The notes beneath the pieces are model-generated. The model searched no databases and was not told where the DNA came from. It saw only the letters and a list, made by a program, of their open reading frames with translations. A stretch of 64,000 nucleotides of DNA from CBDFMG01 sp965221205 [NCBI: bacterium]. GTDB taxonomy: Bacteria; SM23-31. Location: positions 3,534,001 through 3,598,000 of the forward strand of contig OZ244870.1 of NCBI GenBank assembly GCA_965221205.1, read 5' to 3'. Positions 10,565-19,767 of this stretch are shown piece after piece. The position numbers and the translations under genes were made by a program. The stretch's first letter is position 1. Each line of letters begins with the position of its first letter.

Positions 10565-10817
10565 AAAACAGAGATCTCAGCAGTGTAATATTACAAAATT
10601 ATTTTAATCCTTAAATCGTGTTACTCTCATAATGACAGTGGTATCCGTTTTGATCATTAAATGTGTTGGCAATGCACTATTTATATTTGTATATTTCAGT
10701 ATTGACCTCGTTTAAAAGTTTAAAATTTCAAGCTTGTTCCATTTCTAACTGCTGACCACTTTTAAAGTTCTTATGCAATAAAGCCTCTTATTGCAAAGAG
10801 TTTTTTTGGACAGTTCT

Positions 10818-11387
10818 ATGAAAACTCTACAAGTTCCAATAAAAAAGATTGCTGTTCATACCAAATTGGTTGAAGAAATCCGGTTAGGAAGCAAGCAATG
10901 TTTCAAGCAACTCTATTTATTATATTATGAGATGCTTGTTAAATTTGTGTGCAGTTATGTACATGATCTCCAGACAGCAGAGAATATCGCTCAGGATGTG
11001 TTTGTGAAAATCTGGATTAACCGAAGTAATCTCAATTCTTCTCTCAATATTAAATCATTTTTGTTTAAGATTGCAAAAAATCAGTCGCTGATGCATCTCA
11101 GACATGTAAATATGAAGCTGAGAAATGCTGGAAAAGTAAAAAGTTGTGTATCACCGATTCCAACTCCTGAAGAGCTGTTTCATAATCAGAATATGCATGA
11201 CTGCATTCATGCCGCTATTGAGGAACTGCCTGAAAAATGCCGTGAAGTATTTGTGATGAACAGAATAGACGGATTAAAATATGCTGAAATAGCAGAAATC
11301 TTAACTCTTTCTATCAAAACGGTCGAAGCTCATATGGGCCGTGCCTATAAATACCTTCGTAAAAGTCTTTCATTTCTCAAAATTTAA
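10818..11387 (+). CDS. ECF-type RNA polymerase sigma factor
   Basis: Sigma-70 family ECF factor of the Bacteroidota type that works with FecR-like anti-sigma factors. Region 2 is seen in QLYLLYYEMLVKFVCSYVHD with AENIAQDVFVKIW. Region 4 is seen in LPEKCREVFVMNRIDGLKYAEIAEI, LSIKTVEAHMGRAYKYLR, a helix-turn-helix for -35 recognition. The ATG at 10818 is preferred over the in-frame TTG at 10791 because it gives a normal N-terminus. It is followed by FecR, SusC and SusD in the same direction, so it most likely controls that operon by trans-envelope signalling. Confidence 0.9.
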   Translation: MKTLQVPIKKIAVHTKLVEEIRLGSKQCFKQLYLLYYEMLVKFVCSYVHDLQTAENIAQDVFVKIWINRSNLNSSLNIKSFLFKIAKNQSLMHLRHVNMKLRNAGKVKSCVSPIPTPEELFHNQNMHDCIHAAIEELPEKCREVFVMNRIDGLKYAEIAEILTLSIKTVEAHMGRAYKYLRKSLSFLKI

Positions 11388-11528
11388 TTACCTAATTGCC
11401 AGTCTCTTCACATAGTAAAAATAATTGCATGCTGTTTTATATATAGGGGGTAATAGTTTTAAGGCATATTATAAAAAGAAATACCATCTCTACTCAATTA
11501 AGCGAAAATGAGATTATAGGCCATAATT

Positions 11529-12614
11529 ATGCAAAAAATACCAGATGAACGGTTATTAGCACGTTATTTATCGGACGAATGTTCAAAAGAAGAAAAGGAA
11601 ATAATTAACGACTGGCTTCGTGAAAATCCTTTCAATCGAACAATTATAAATCAAATGAAAAGAATCTGGGCTAGTGAAGAACCTCTTGATTTTGGTTTGG
11701 ACCTTGAAAAGTCGTGGGATAGGATTGAAGAAAAAATATCAAAGAAACCGATAAGCAAACATCTAAGATCATTGCAGCGGAAACCATCTGTGACTTCCCG
11801 GATAATGGGGGTTGCCGCTATCCTCTTGCTGGCGTTTACTTTCTCTTACTTATATTCAAACATCACATTTGAAACCGAACAAGTTCCGCACGCAGTTGAA
11901 TTAAATAAGTTAATTGTCAAGAATAGTAAAAGGGCAAATCTGACATTGGCAGAGGGGACAAAAATCTTTCTGGATGCAGGCAGTAAAATTTCCTATCCTC
12001 AAACTTTTGAGGGCGAGTATCGTGAAGTATTTATGAGTGGTGAAGGTATTTTTGATGTTAGTCCTGACCCTGAAAAACCGTTTATTATCCATTCAAACAA
12101 TGCAATAATTAAGGTCCTTGGCACAAAATTCAATGTAAGGGCCTGGGAGCTGAGCCGCAAAGTAGAGGTTGCCGTTGCAGAGGGTGAAGTAACTCTTGGT
12201 CTGACATTGTCTGACATTGATTCTGTTAATGAGACAGTCAGCATTTTAAATGGTCAGTATAGTATCCTTCACGAGAGAGGAAAACCAAGCAAACCATTGA
12301 ATGTTGATATTGAAAACTATTTTTCGTGGCAAAATCGGGAAATGACATTTGACAAATCACCTCTCTATGAAGTGTTAGACCAGTTGGAGCGGTGGTACAA
12401 CCTCCAATTCCAATTACCCGATCCATCCTACGCGTCGTATATAATAACTATTAAAATCGAGCCGAAACCTGTTAATGATATAATACAAGTAATTGCGCTG
12501 ATTATGAACCTTGATTTTGAGCGAACTGGCCGTATTGTCATTTTTTCTCCGAAAAACAAATCAAAAACTGTATCCCTCTATAACGCACTAACAAAAATAG
12601 GAGAGATTCAATGA
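11529..12614 (+). CDS. FecR-family anti-sigma factor
   Basis: Inner-membrane signal transducer that holds the cognate ECF sigma factor until the outer-membrane receptor signals ligand. The N-terminal cytoplasmic domain begins ERLLARYLSDECSKEE. One membrane segment, GVAAILLLAFTFSYLYS, lies at about residues 96-112. The periplasmic FecR domain contains LTLAEGTKIFLDAGSKISYP, EGIFDVSPDPEKPFIIHS and IKVLGTKFNVRA, which are standard landmarks. The C-terminal DUF4974-like part contains SPLYEVLDQLERWYNLQF. The stop overlaps the SusC start by 4 bp (ATGA), indicating translational coupling. Confidence 0.92.
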   Translation: MQKIPDERLLARYLSDECSKEEKEIINDWLRENPFNRTIINQMKRIWASEEPLDFGLDLEKSWDRIEEKISKKPISKHLRSLQRKPSVTSRIMGVAAILLLAFTFSYLYSNITFETEQVPHAVELNKLIVKNSKRANLTLAEGTKIFLDAGSKISYPQTFEGEYREVFMSGEGIFDVSPDPEKPFIIHSNNAIIKVLGTKFNVRAWELSRKVEVAVAEGEVTLGLTLSDIDSVNETVSILNGQYSILHERGKPSKPLNVDIENYFSWQNREMTFDKSPLYEVLDQLERWYNLQFQLPDPSYASYIITIKIEPKPVNDIIQVIALIMNLDFERTGRIVIFSPKNKSKTVSLYNALTKIGEIQ

Positions 12615-15600
12615 AAAAAGGAACTGTTTATTTACCAATTCTAGCAGTCTTACTTTTATGTGTATTTACCGGATCTCTCTATTCGCAGAACCTTGCTGCG
12701 CTTAAAGGTGATACGAATTTAGATATCCCTGGTGAGAGGTTAGTTCCTATATCAATGCTTAATCCTATATCGGTAGATTTTGACAATACTCCTATAGGTG
12801 ATGCATTGATAGAAATAGCAAAAAAGGGTCAATTCAATCTGAATTATATCGAGAATTTCATTCCTGTTGACCGAAGAGTTTCAATAACAATGGACAATGT
12901 GCCTGCTGTAAGAGCTCTTGAAGAAGTACTTGGACATACTGCAACCGATTTCAAAGTGACCAATGGCGGGCAAGTTGTACTTGTGCCGGCAACGAGAAAA
13001 GTGAAAATAGAGTATGAACGATCACGAACTTTTCAGGGTACCATCAGAGGTGTTATATCGGAAGAAAATACCGGAAGAGGACTTCAGGGAACTAATGTTG
13101 TCATGTTAGGCACAAGATTCGGTGCTTCTTCCGGATCAGGAGGTGAGTACGAAATTCTGAATGTCCCACCCGGGTCTTACACACTCGAAGTGAGCTTCGT
13201 GGGATTTGCTACCCAGACCCGTGATGTCATTATAACTGCTGAACAAGTAACAACGGCTAATTTCGAGCTTGGCGTCGACATTCTCAGACTTGATGAAATT
13301 GTTGTTACCGGTACTGGTACCGCAATTCGAAAAAAGGAGCTGACAACCTCCATTCAGACAATCACCACTGCAGAAATAGATGCTTCACCTGCTACCAACA
13401 TTCAGGATCTTCTTCAAGGGAGACTCAAAGGAGGCCAAGTCCGGTCATTTTCAGGTCAATACGGCGAAGGTAAAAATATGCGTTTGCGTGGATTTACCAG
13501 TCTCACCGCAGATCAGACTCCGGTCATTTATGTAGATGGCGTTCGCGTAGAAAACAGATCTAATTTAGGTCTCGCTCTTGATGGGCAAGGTACGAGTGCG
13601 CTTTCTGATATCCATGTTGAAAATATTGATCGGATCGAAGTCATTAAAGGTGGCGCAGCATCTACGCTCTACGGTTCCGAAGCTGCTGCCGGTGTAATCC
13701 AGATCTTTACCAAGAGAGCAACACCCGGTCTGGCACAATGGCGGTTCAATGTTGAACAAGGCTGGGATGATCCGGATGACCGGTATCTTGAAGGTCTGGA
13801 TCCAGACCGTCTTATCAGAGACCTTGAATTCAGTAAATCACAATTTAGCAGGTATTCAGCCGGAGTTGCCGGAGGAACTGAATTTGCCACCTACGATGTC
13901 AGCCTGACCATGCAGGAGAATACCGGTGTCTATCACAAGACGGGTCATAAATATTACGGTTTAAATTCATCATTCCAGATGTTTCCCACTGAAAAATTGA
14001 GTTTTAATATCCAAACCCGTGTAAGCAGAGACCGTTACGATAGAACATGGAGTAATGCAGGTTTCAGGAGTGCTGTTGTAGCTGTATTACTTGCCGATCC
14101 TCCTTTCAAACCACAGTCTTTCGACCCCGCTTTCACGGATGAACGGAAAGCTGAAGAAATACGTTTGTACCATCTTCCCGATGCTCACGATATCGTATGG
14201 CGGTATGGATTTGGAATAACCAGTAACTACGATTACAACCAATATTTAAACTCGACAGTCACACTTGGTCTTGATTACCGAAAAAATGAAGACCGCTATT
14301 TTGAACCTATAGAATTTAATAAAATTGCCCAGTCTCGTCGCGGTTTGTTGGAGCGCGGAGATAGGGAATTTATGTCATTCACGTTTGATCTAAAAGCGAA
14401 TTTACGCTACCCACAGTCAGGAGATGTCACATCGACTTTTACATGGGGTGTCCAGGGATTTCGTCGGAGCACCAGACAGGTTCTGACTTCAGGTACAGAT
14501 TTCGGACTTCCGGGTACCGAAGATTTTGATAATGCTGGTCGGATCAACGCTTCTGAACGAAATTCTGAAATTTTTAATGGCGGAATCTTGTTCAACGAGC
14601 AGGTAGGATTATGGGATAAACTCTTTCTAACTGCGGGTGTTCGTGTGGACGGTAACACCGCATTTGGTCTACAAGGCAAAACGAGCGGTATGGAAACAGC
14701 GACCTATCCAAAATTTGCCGCGGCGTATAATATTTCTGACGAAGATTTCTGGGGTGAATCCCGTTTGTTTGAAGAAATTATTCCTACATTAAAACTACGC
14801 GCTGCCTGGGGACAGACAGGAAGTTTTCCCGGTGTATTTACCCGTGACCGTACATTTAGTCAGGCTTCATTCCGCGACAGAGCATCTGCTCAGTTTGGCA
14901 ATCCGGGTAATCCCAACATTAAGCCTGAAAAAACGACAACAACGGAATTTGGCGCAGACGTTGCTTTTTTCAATGGCAAATTAGGATTAGATATAAGTTA
15001 CTATCTCGACAAAACAGAGGATGCCCTTCTTTTTGTACCGACAGATCCATCGGCGGCTCAGGCTGACGCTCAGCAAAATGTCGGAGAAATCGAAAATAAA
15101 GGTTGGGATATTTCAGGTAATCTTAATCTTTGGAATACCAGAAAAGTCCGACTTGATTTAGGCGGCGGTTTTACCACAATTAATAATAAGATCACGAGCT
15201 TAGGTGGCGTACCGGGATTTGAGCTTGATTTTCTGAACAGGATAGAGGTTGGACAGCCAATGGGTATACTGGAAGTTTCATTCCCTGTCTCAGATGGTGC
15301 AGGAGGTTTTACAGGCGAAAGCGAAAATCGGTTGCTTCAACCTTTTGCGGACAAAATCTATAATTTGGGTCTTTATGCCAGCATAGGAAACAATTTCAAT
15401 GTGCAGGTTACCGGTGACGGTCAAATGGGCGGCCATACATTTAACATTACTCGTCTGTTCCGTTATAGTGCTGAAGGTGCATTGCAACCTGGCTTTCAAT
15501 CAGGTGATCATATGGTATTTAATGGCGGACTTGTTCCCGATGGATACTTTGAAGACGATTCCTTTGCTTCATTTTTTGAGAAATCAGATTATTTCAAAAT

Positions 15601-15856
15601 TCGTGAATTATCTGCAACATATAGACTCCCCCAGAGAATTCATGGTACAAGCATAGCGGTTAACTTTGCGGCACGTAATTTCTGGAATGTCTTTGTTCCA
15701 AACAAAACAATCGATCCAGAGCTGGATGCGGATGGTCAAGGAACAGCAGTAGGATCTCAGCGTGGCGATGGTGTTAACTTAGGGATCAACTCAAGTAACC
15801 AGGCAGATTTTTCTCCTGCACGGGAATATCGTATCGGCGTCAGGTTAAACTTCTAA
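12611..15856 (+). CDS. SusC/RagA-family TonB-dependent receptor with STN signalling domain
   Basis: Outer-membrane active transporter that forms a pedal-bin complex with SusD. Domain order: signal peptide ending YSQN; secretin/TonB N-terminal (STN) domain at about residues 40-130, which in this family contacts FecR; carboxypeptidase-like regulatory domain with GTNVVMLGTRFGASSGSGGEYEI; plug domain with DEIVVTGTG and IEVIKGGAASTLYGSEAAAGVIQI; and a 22-strand barrel ending YRIGVRLNF with a terminal Phe. At 1081 aa it is full length. The STN domain plus the upstream sigma/FecR pair indicates ligand-controlled autoregulation. The neighbouring peptidases argue for peptide rather than glycan import, but this is inference. 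Confidence 0.93.
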   Translation: MKKGTVYLPILAVLLLCVFTGSLYSQNLAALKGDTNLDIPGERLVPISMLNPISVDFDNTPIGDALIEIAKKGQFNLNYIENFIPVDRRVSITMDNVPAVRALEEVLGHTATDFKVTNGGQVVLVPATRKVKIEYERSRTFQGTIRGVISEENTGRGLQGTNVVMLGTRFGASSGSGGEYEILNVPPGSYTLEVSFVGFATQTRDVIITAEQVTTANFELGVDILRLDEIVVTGTGTAIRKKELTTSIQTITTAEIDASPATNIQDLLQGRLKGGQVRSFSGQYGEGKNMRLRGFTSLTADQTPVIYVDGVRVENRSNLGLALDGQGTSALSDIHVENIDRIEVIKGGAASTLYGSEAAAGVIQIFTKRATPGLAQWRFNVEQGWDDPDDRYLEGLDPDRLIRDLEFSKSQFSRYSAGVAGGTEFATYDVSLTMQENTGVYHKTGHKYYGLNSSFQMFPTEKLSFNIQTRVSRDRYDRTWSNAGFRSAVVAVLLADPPFKPQSFDPAFTDERKAEEIRLYHLPDAHDIVWRYGFGITSNYDYNQYLNSTVTLGLDYRKNEDRYFEPIEFNKIAQSRRGLLERGDREFMSFTFDLKANLRYPQSGDVTSTFTWGVQGFRRSTRQVLTSGTDFGLPGTEDFDNAGRINASERNSEIFNGGILFNEQVGLWDKLFLTAGVRVDGNTAFGLQGKTSGMETATYPKFAAAYNISDEDFWGESRLFEEIIPTLKLRAAWGQTGSFPGVFTRDRTFSQASFRDRASAQFGNPGNPNIKPEKTTTTEFGADVAFFNGKLGLDISYYLDKTEDALLFVPTDPSAAQADAQQNVGEIENKGWDISGNLNLWNTRKVRLDLGGGFTTINNKITSLGGVPGFELDFLNRIEVGQPMGILEVSFPVSDGAGGFTGESENRLLQPFADKIYNLGLYASIGNNFNVQVTGDGQMGGHTFNITRLFRYSAEGALQPGFQSGDHMVFNGGLVPDGYFEDDSFASFFEKSDYFKIRELSATYRLPQRIHGTSIAVNFAARNFWNVFVPNKTIDPELDADGQGTAVGSQRGDGVNLGINSSNQADFSPAREYRIGVRLNF

Positions 15857-15917
15857 TTTAGAAATCAATAACTATGTATTACTTAATTAGAGTTCACCAT
15901 TATAATGAGGACAAAAA

Positions 15918-17381
15918 ATGAATACCATGATTAAAGTAATAAAGAAATGGTCAACCGGATTGCTGGTTGCAGCACTCATGTTTTCAGGATGTTCATTACT
16001 TGATCCCAATGATACGGAAAACCTGGAAACAACCGAGGACGATCTGGGTTCCGCTGCTGATGGAGCAACCGAGACATTTTCGGTAGGTCTGGAGTCGGAG
16101 ACCAGTATTCTTATAAATAACATTGCATATTTTAGCCATCCTATGGCAGATGACTATTCAACGGTTAGTGACGGACATGATTTTAACATTAATGATCCAC
16201 GCTCCCATAATCAGTTTAACGATGAAGGATATCAAGAGGTGCATAATGTCAGGGCTCTTGCGGATTTCGTCATTGAAACGGTCATTCCAAATGACAATTT
16301 AGTAACAGATGAGCAATCGGGATTGGTCTATTTTTACCGTGGAATTTCCTATCTGCTTTCTGCTGAAAATTTCTACCGGCAGCCTATCGCACCTGATACA
16401 CCTACGTTAACTCATCAAGAACGTTTAACAAACGCTCTTGAGGATTTCGATACAGCCTTTTCACTGAACACCGAGCTTGAGACAGCATTACATCTCTTGA
16501 GAGCGAGAACGTACAGGCTGTTGGGTAATAAAGTATCAGCCCGCTCCGAAGCGGAGGCTGCAATTGCAAGCGGAAGTGATGACTTCGTCTATTGGGCACA
16601 GTTTGATGCAGACCTCTCAAGCAATGAAGTCTGGGGTGTAGGTGTGGGACGTTTGACACAGGATCTCCAACCTCTTCCCCGCCTCGATTTTCTCGATCCG
16701 AAATATGTTGAATTTGATGCTCCTATTGCCGTTGTTAAAATGGAAGAAGCTCATCTAATTCTTGCCGAAGTAAATCTTGCTGATGGCGATCTTGCAGCAG
16801 CTCAGGCATCGTTGAAAGAAGTTGTTCGTATCGCAAGTGGCCGGCCCCGTGAAGATTTTGAAGATATTGATACCCGCTTACTTGGAATTCCGCAGGTTGC
16901 AGGTGTCCTTGTGAAGGCCGACGCAAATGCACCTTCATTAGGCGGACTCACAATTCCACGAAGTGGCAATATGGTTAGTGTGCCAATAATTTCCGCAAGC
17001 AGCCTAACCGATGCGGTAATAGACGCAGCAGCTGAAGAGGAATTATTGCGTCAGATATATCTTTCTCGGCAGGAAATGTTTTTCAATGAAGGGCGGCGTT
17101 CATCTGATCTGGGAATGCGCCGGCAAATGAGCAGAGAAGAATATGAACAAAATGATACGATTAACAGCCCTGGTGATCCTGGTACTGAAGAAGGTATATT
17201 TGTACCGAGTTTTATTCCCGATGGAGAGGACATGGATGTTTGGTCTCTTGATGAAACTGGCCCTAATCCGGTTATAACAATTCTTTGGGATATGAATAAA
17301 GTACTTGCTGATAACAGAAATTCCAATGCGCCTACTCTCGATGGCCTAAGAACGACATTGCCATTTGACTTCCCGTTCTAA
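15918..17381 (+). CDS. SusD/RagB-like nutrient-binding lipoprotein
   Basis: Surface lipoprotein that caps the SusC channel. The lipobox is MFSGC with Cys25. The body shows helical TPR-like segments (LSAENFYRQPIAP, ALEDFDTAFSLNTELETALHLLRARTYRL) and a RagB-like C-terminal region with LRQIYLSRQEMFFNEGRRSSDLGMRRQMS. At 487 aa it is normal for the family. It lies 61 bp after SusC and ends just before a strong terminator at 17435, so sigma-FecR-SusC-SusD form one regulated unit. Confidence 0.88.
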   Translation: MNTMIKVIKKWSTGLLVAALMFSGCSLLDPNDTENLETTEDDLGSAADGATETFSVGLESETSILINNIAYFSHPMADDYSTVSDGHDFNINDPRSHNQFNDEGYQEVHNVRALADFVIETVIPNDNLVTDEQSGLVYFYRGISYLLSAENFYRQPIAPDTPTLTHQERLTNALEDFDTAFSLNTELETALHLLRARTYRLLGNKVSARSEAEAAIASGSDDFVYWAQFDADLSSNEVWGVGVGRLTQDLQPLPRLDFLDPKYVEFDAPIAVVKMEEAHLILAEVNLADGDLAAAQASLKEVVRIASGRPREDFEDIDTRLLGIPQVAGVLVKADANAPSLGGLTIPRSGNMVSVPIISASSLTDAVIDAAAEEELLRQIYLSRQEMFFNEGRRSSDLGMRRQMSREEYEQNDTINSPGDPGTEEGIFVPSFIPDGEDMDVWSLDETGPNPVITILWDMNKVLADNRNSNAPTLDGLRTTLPFDFPF

Positions 17382-17434
17382 TGCGATGATTCTCAATTTC
17401 TTTTTGTCACGATCAATATGGGATGATACGTGCA

Positions 17435-17469
17435 AAAACCCGCAGTATGAAACATATACTGCGGGTTTT
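17435..17469 (+). terminator. Rho-independent terminator after susD-like gene
   Basis: A perfect 14-bp stem, AAAACCCGCAGTAT paired with ATACTGCGGGTTTT, with a 7-nt loop and a T-rich 3' arm. It closes the sigma-FecR-SusC-SusD unit. Confidence 0.88.
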
Positions 17470-17557
17470 ATTTCACAAAATCATAATAATGTTATAAATT
17501 ATTCTTTACACAATTGAAAAAGGCGCTTCATCCAACATATAAGAGAGGAACAACATT

Positions 17558-19627
17558 ATGAAAAAGCTAATAATATTATTATTGGCAAATGTACTACTTC
17601 TTACGAATCTTTCTGCACAGACAAATAACCGGAGACCAATGACATTGGACGACGGGTTTAATCTAGTCAGAGTTGGTGAAGTTCAGCCCGACGAAACGGG
17701 ATTCACCGAAGAAACAATCATGTCACCAGATGGTGAGCTTGTATTTTATACGACTGGCAAACCGGACTTTGACAATAACGGATATATTCGCAATTATTAT
17801 ATGATCTCATCACAAGGTGGTGAACCTACACAGTTTATCGGCAGCGCCGGTGGTAGAGATTTCAAATTTTCACCTGACGGAAGTAGTCTCTCACTCATTC
17901 GTGAGAATGATTCCGAACAGCACATATATTTAATCCCCGTACCCGGTGGAGAAGCAGTTCAGCTTACGCATTTGAAAGGCGGTGTTAGGCAGATTTCTCT
18001 CTGGTCAGGTGAGCGTTTGACGTACACATCGTATAAATGGTCACCCGATGGTTCTGCAATCTATTTTATTGCTGAAGAACCTCCACTATATGAATCTCAA
18101 GACGATTGGTATGGTGCCGATCCGGTATTTGTTGATGAAGGGCCGAACGGTAAATCACTTGGACGTTGGAGTAATCTCTGGAAATACGATTTTGAAACTC
18201 AATCGGAGAAAAAAATCACCGATGAAGAGTTCATCATACAGGATTTTGATGTTTCACCTGATGGGAACCGAGTTATTTTATCGATTCGGAAAGACAACAG
18301 AACAAACTATCCATTTCTCTCGGAGTTATATCTGGTCAACGCCCAAAACCGTGAATTGACCAGGCTGACTAATAACGAAGCTCCGGAAGATACGCCAAGA
18401 TGGTCACCCGATGGGAAATCAATCGCTTACTACGCTCCAGATGATAAGGTATACGAATTAACGACCGGTTATATCTGGATAATGAATGTTGATACGAAGG
18501 AATCGCGAAAACTAACCGGACAAAATACCGGTGTTATCGACATGTTAACCTGGGCACCGGATGGGAAGAGTGTTGTGTTTAATGAAGCGCACAGAACCAA
18601 TGTAAATCTTTTTCGACTAAATATTGGTAAAGACGAACAGACTCAGCTAACCCATGCAACCGGATATCTCAAAGCAGAGTCTTTTTCGAGTGACCATTCC
18701 AGAATGGTCTATTCTTTTTCGGACGCAAGTAATCCAACCGATTTGTATGTCTCCGATTTAAATGGAAATAATCCCATCCGTATTACCGATACGAATCCTT
18801 GGGTCAGAAAGGAATTAAAGCTTGCAAAGAGCCAGATTATCCGTTGGAAAAGCACTGAAGACTGGGAAATTGAAGGTATGCTTCATCTCCCGGCAGATTA
18901 TCAGGAAGGAACAAAAATTCCTCTTTTGGTCTATATACACGGTGGTCCCAACGCAGCCTGGCCAAATGTCTTTGAACAATATCCCCATATTTATGCTGGA
19001 TTGGGGTATGCGTCACTCAGGCCGAATATCCGCGGTGGTATAGGCTATGGTGACGAACTATTCCGTGCACTATTGAGAGATGCCGGCGGTGGTGAATACG
19101 ACGATGTGATGACTGGTGTTGATCATGTTATTGATATGGGCATTGCTGATCCCGGACGTCTCGGTGTGCGTGGTTGGAGCTGGGGCGGAGTTCTTGGGAG
19201 TTGGATTATTACACAGACCGACCGTTTCAAAGCCGCCTCACTTGGAGCAATGGTAACAAGTTGGACAGCTGAAACAGGTCCTGGTTATAATTTCGATCTG
19301 TCCCTATGGTATATCGGCGGAACGCACTGGGATAATCCTGAAGAGTGGCGTGCACATTCGTCGCTTACCTACATAAAGAATGTTACCACTCCGACGCTTG
19401 TCTTGCACGGAGCATTCGATGTCACAAGTAGCTATAACCAAAGTCTCATATTTTTCACTGCGCTGCGGGACCGCGGCATACCGACACGGCTCATTAAATT
19501 TCCCCGTCAGGCTCATGAAATTAGCGAACCGAAGCTCTTCCGCGTAAAAGACATAGAGGAAATCAAATGGTTTGCGAAATACATTCTCGGTGAACAATGG
19601 AAGCCATGGAAACGTAAAGCAAACTAG
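17558..19627 (+). CDS. S9-family serine peptidase, exported (paralogue of 4686-6698)
   Basis: Same architecture as the gene at 4686. A signal peptide ends LSAQ, followed by TolB/WD40-like propeller repeats (SPDGELVFY, SPDGSSLSL, SPDGSAIYF, SPDGKSIAYY) and a C-terminal alpha/beta hydrolase with GWSWGG nucleophile Ser541, Asp621 in GAFDVTSS and His653 in RQAHEI. It is 689 aa with a complete triad. Both paralogues have DPVFVDEGPNGK-like or DPIFIDEGPNGK segments, so the duplication is clear. It starts a second co-directional run (17.6-27.5 kb) of exported hydrolases. Confidence 0.92.
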   Translation: MKKLIILLLANVLLLTNLSAQTNNRRPMTLDDGFNLVRVGEVQPDETGFTEETIMSPDGELVFYTTGKPDFDNNGYIRNYYMISSQGGEPTQFIGSAGGRDFKFSPDGSSLSLIRENDSEQHIYLIPVPGGEAVQLTHLKGGVRQISLWSGERLTYTSYKWSPDGSAIYFIAEEPPLYESQDDWYGADPVFVDEGPNGKSLGRWSNLWKYDFETQSEKKITDEEFIIQDFDVSPDGNRVILSIRKDNRTNYPFLSELYLVNAQNRELTRLTNNEAPEDTPRWSPDGKSIAYYAPDDKVYELTTGYIWIMNVDTKESRKLTGQNTGVIDMLTWAPDGKSVVFNEAHRTNVNLFRLNIGKDEQTQLTHATGYLKAESFSSDHSRMVYSFSDASNPTDLYVSDLNGNNPIRITDTNPWVRKELKLAKSQIIRWKSTEDWEIEGMLHLPADYQEGTKIPLLVYIHGGPNAAWPNVFEQYPHIYAGLGYASLRPNIRGGIGYGDELFRALLRDAGGGEYDDVMTGVDHVIDMGIADPGRLGVRGWSWGGVLGSWIITQTDRFKAASLGAMVTSWTAETGPGYNFDLSLWYIGGTHWDNPEEWRAHSSLTYIKNVTTPTLVLHGAFDVTSSYNQSLIFFTALRDRGIPTRLIKFPRQAHEISEPKLFRVKDIEEIKWFAKYILGEQWKPWKRKAN

Positions 19628-19767
19628 TTAAGAAATTCAGTAAAATTTCCAAATCACAACTCATTTTCTCTCTCTGTCTTAAAAGTAGAGTCAGACCATT
19701 GGTATAATTCAATCAAAACAAAATCTGCTTAATCTTAGCAAATAATAAACTCGTAAGGACGCTTACT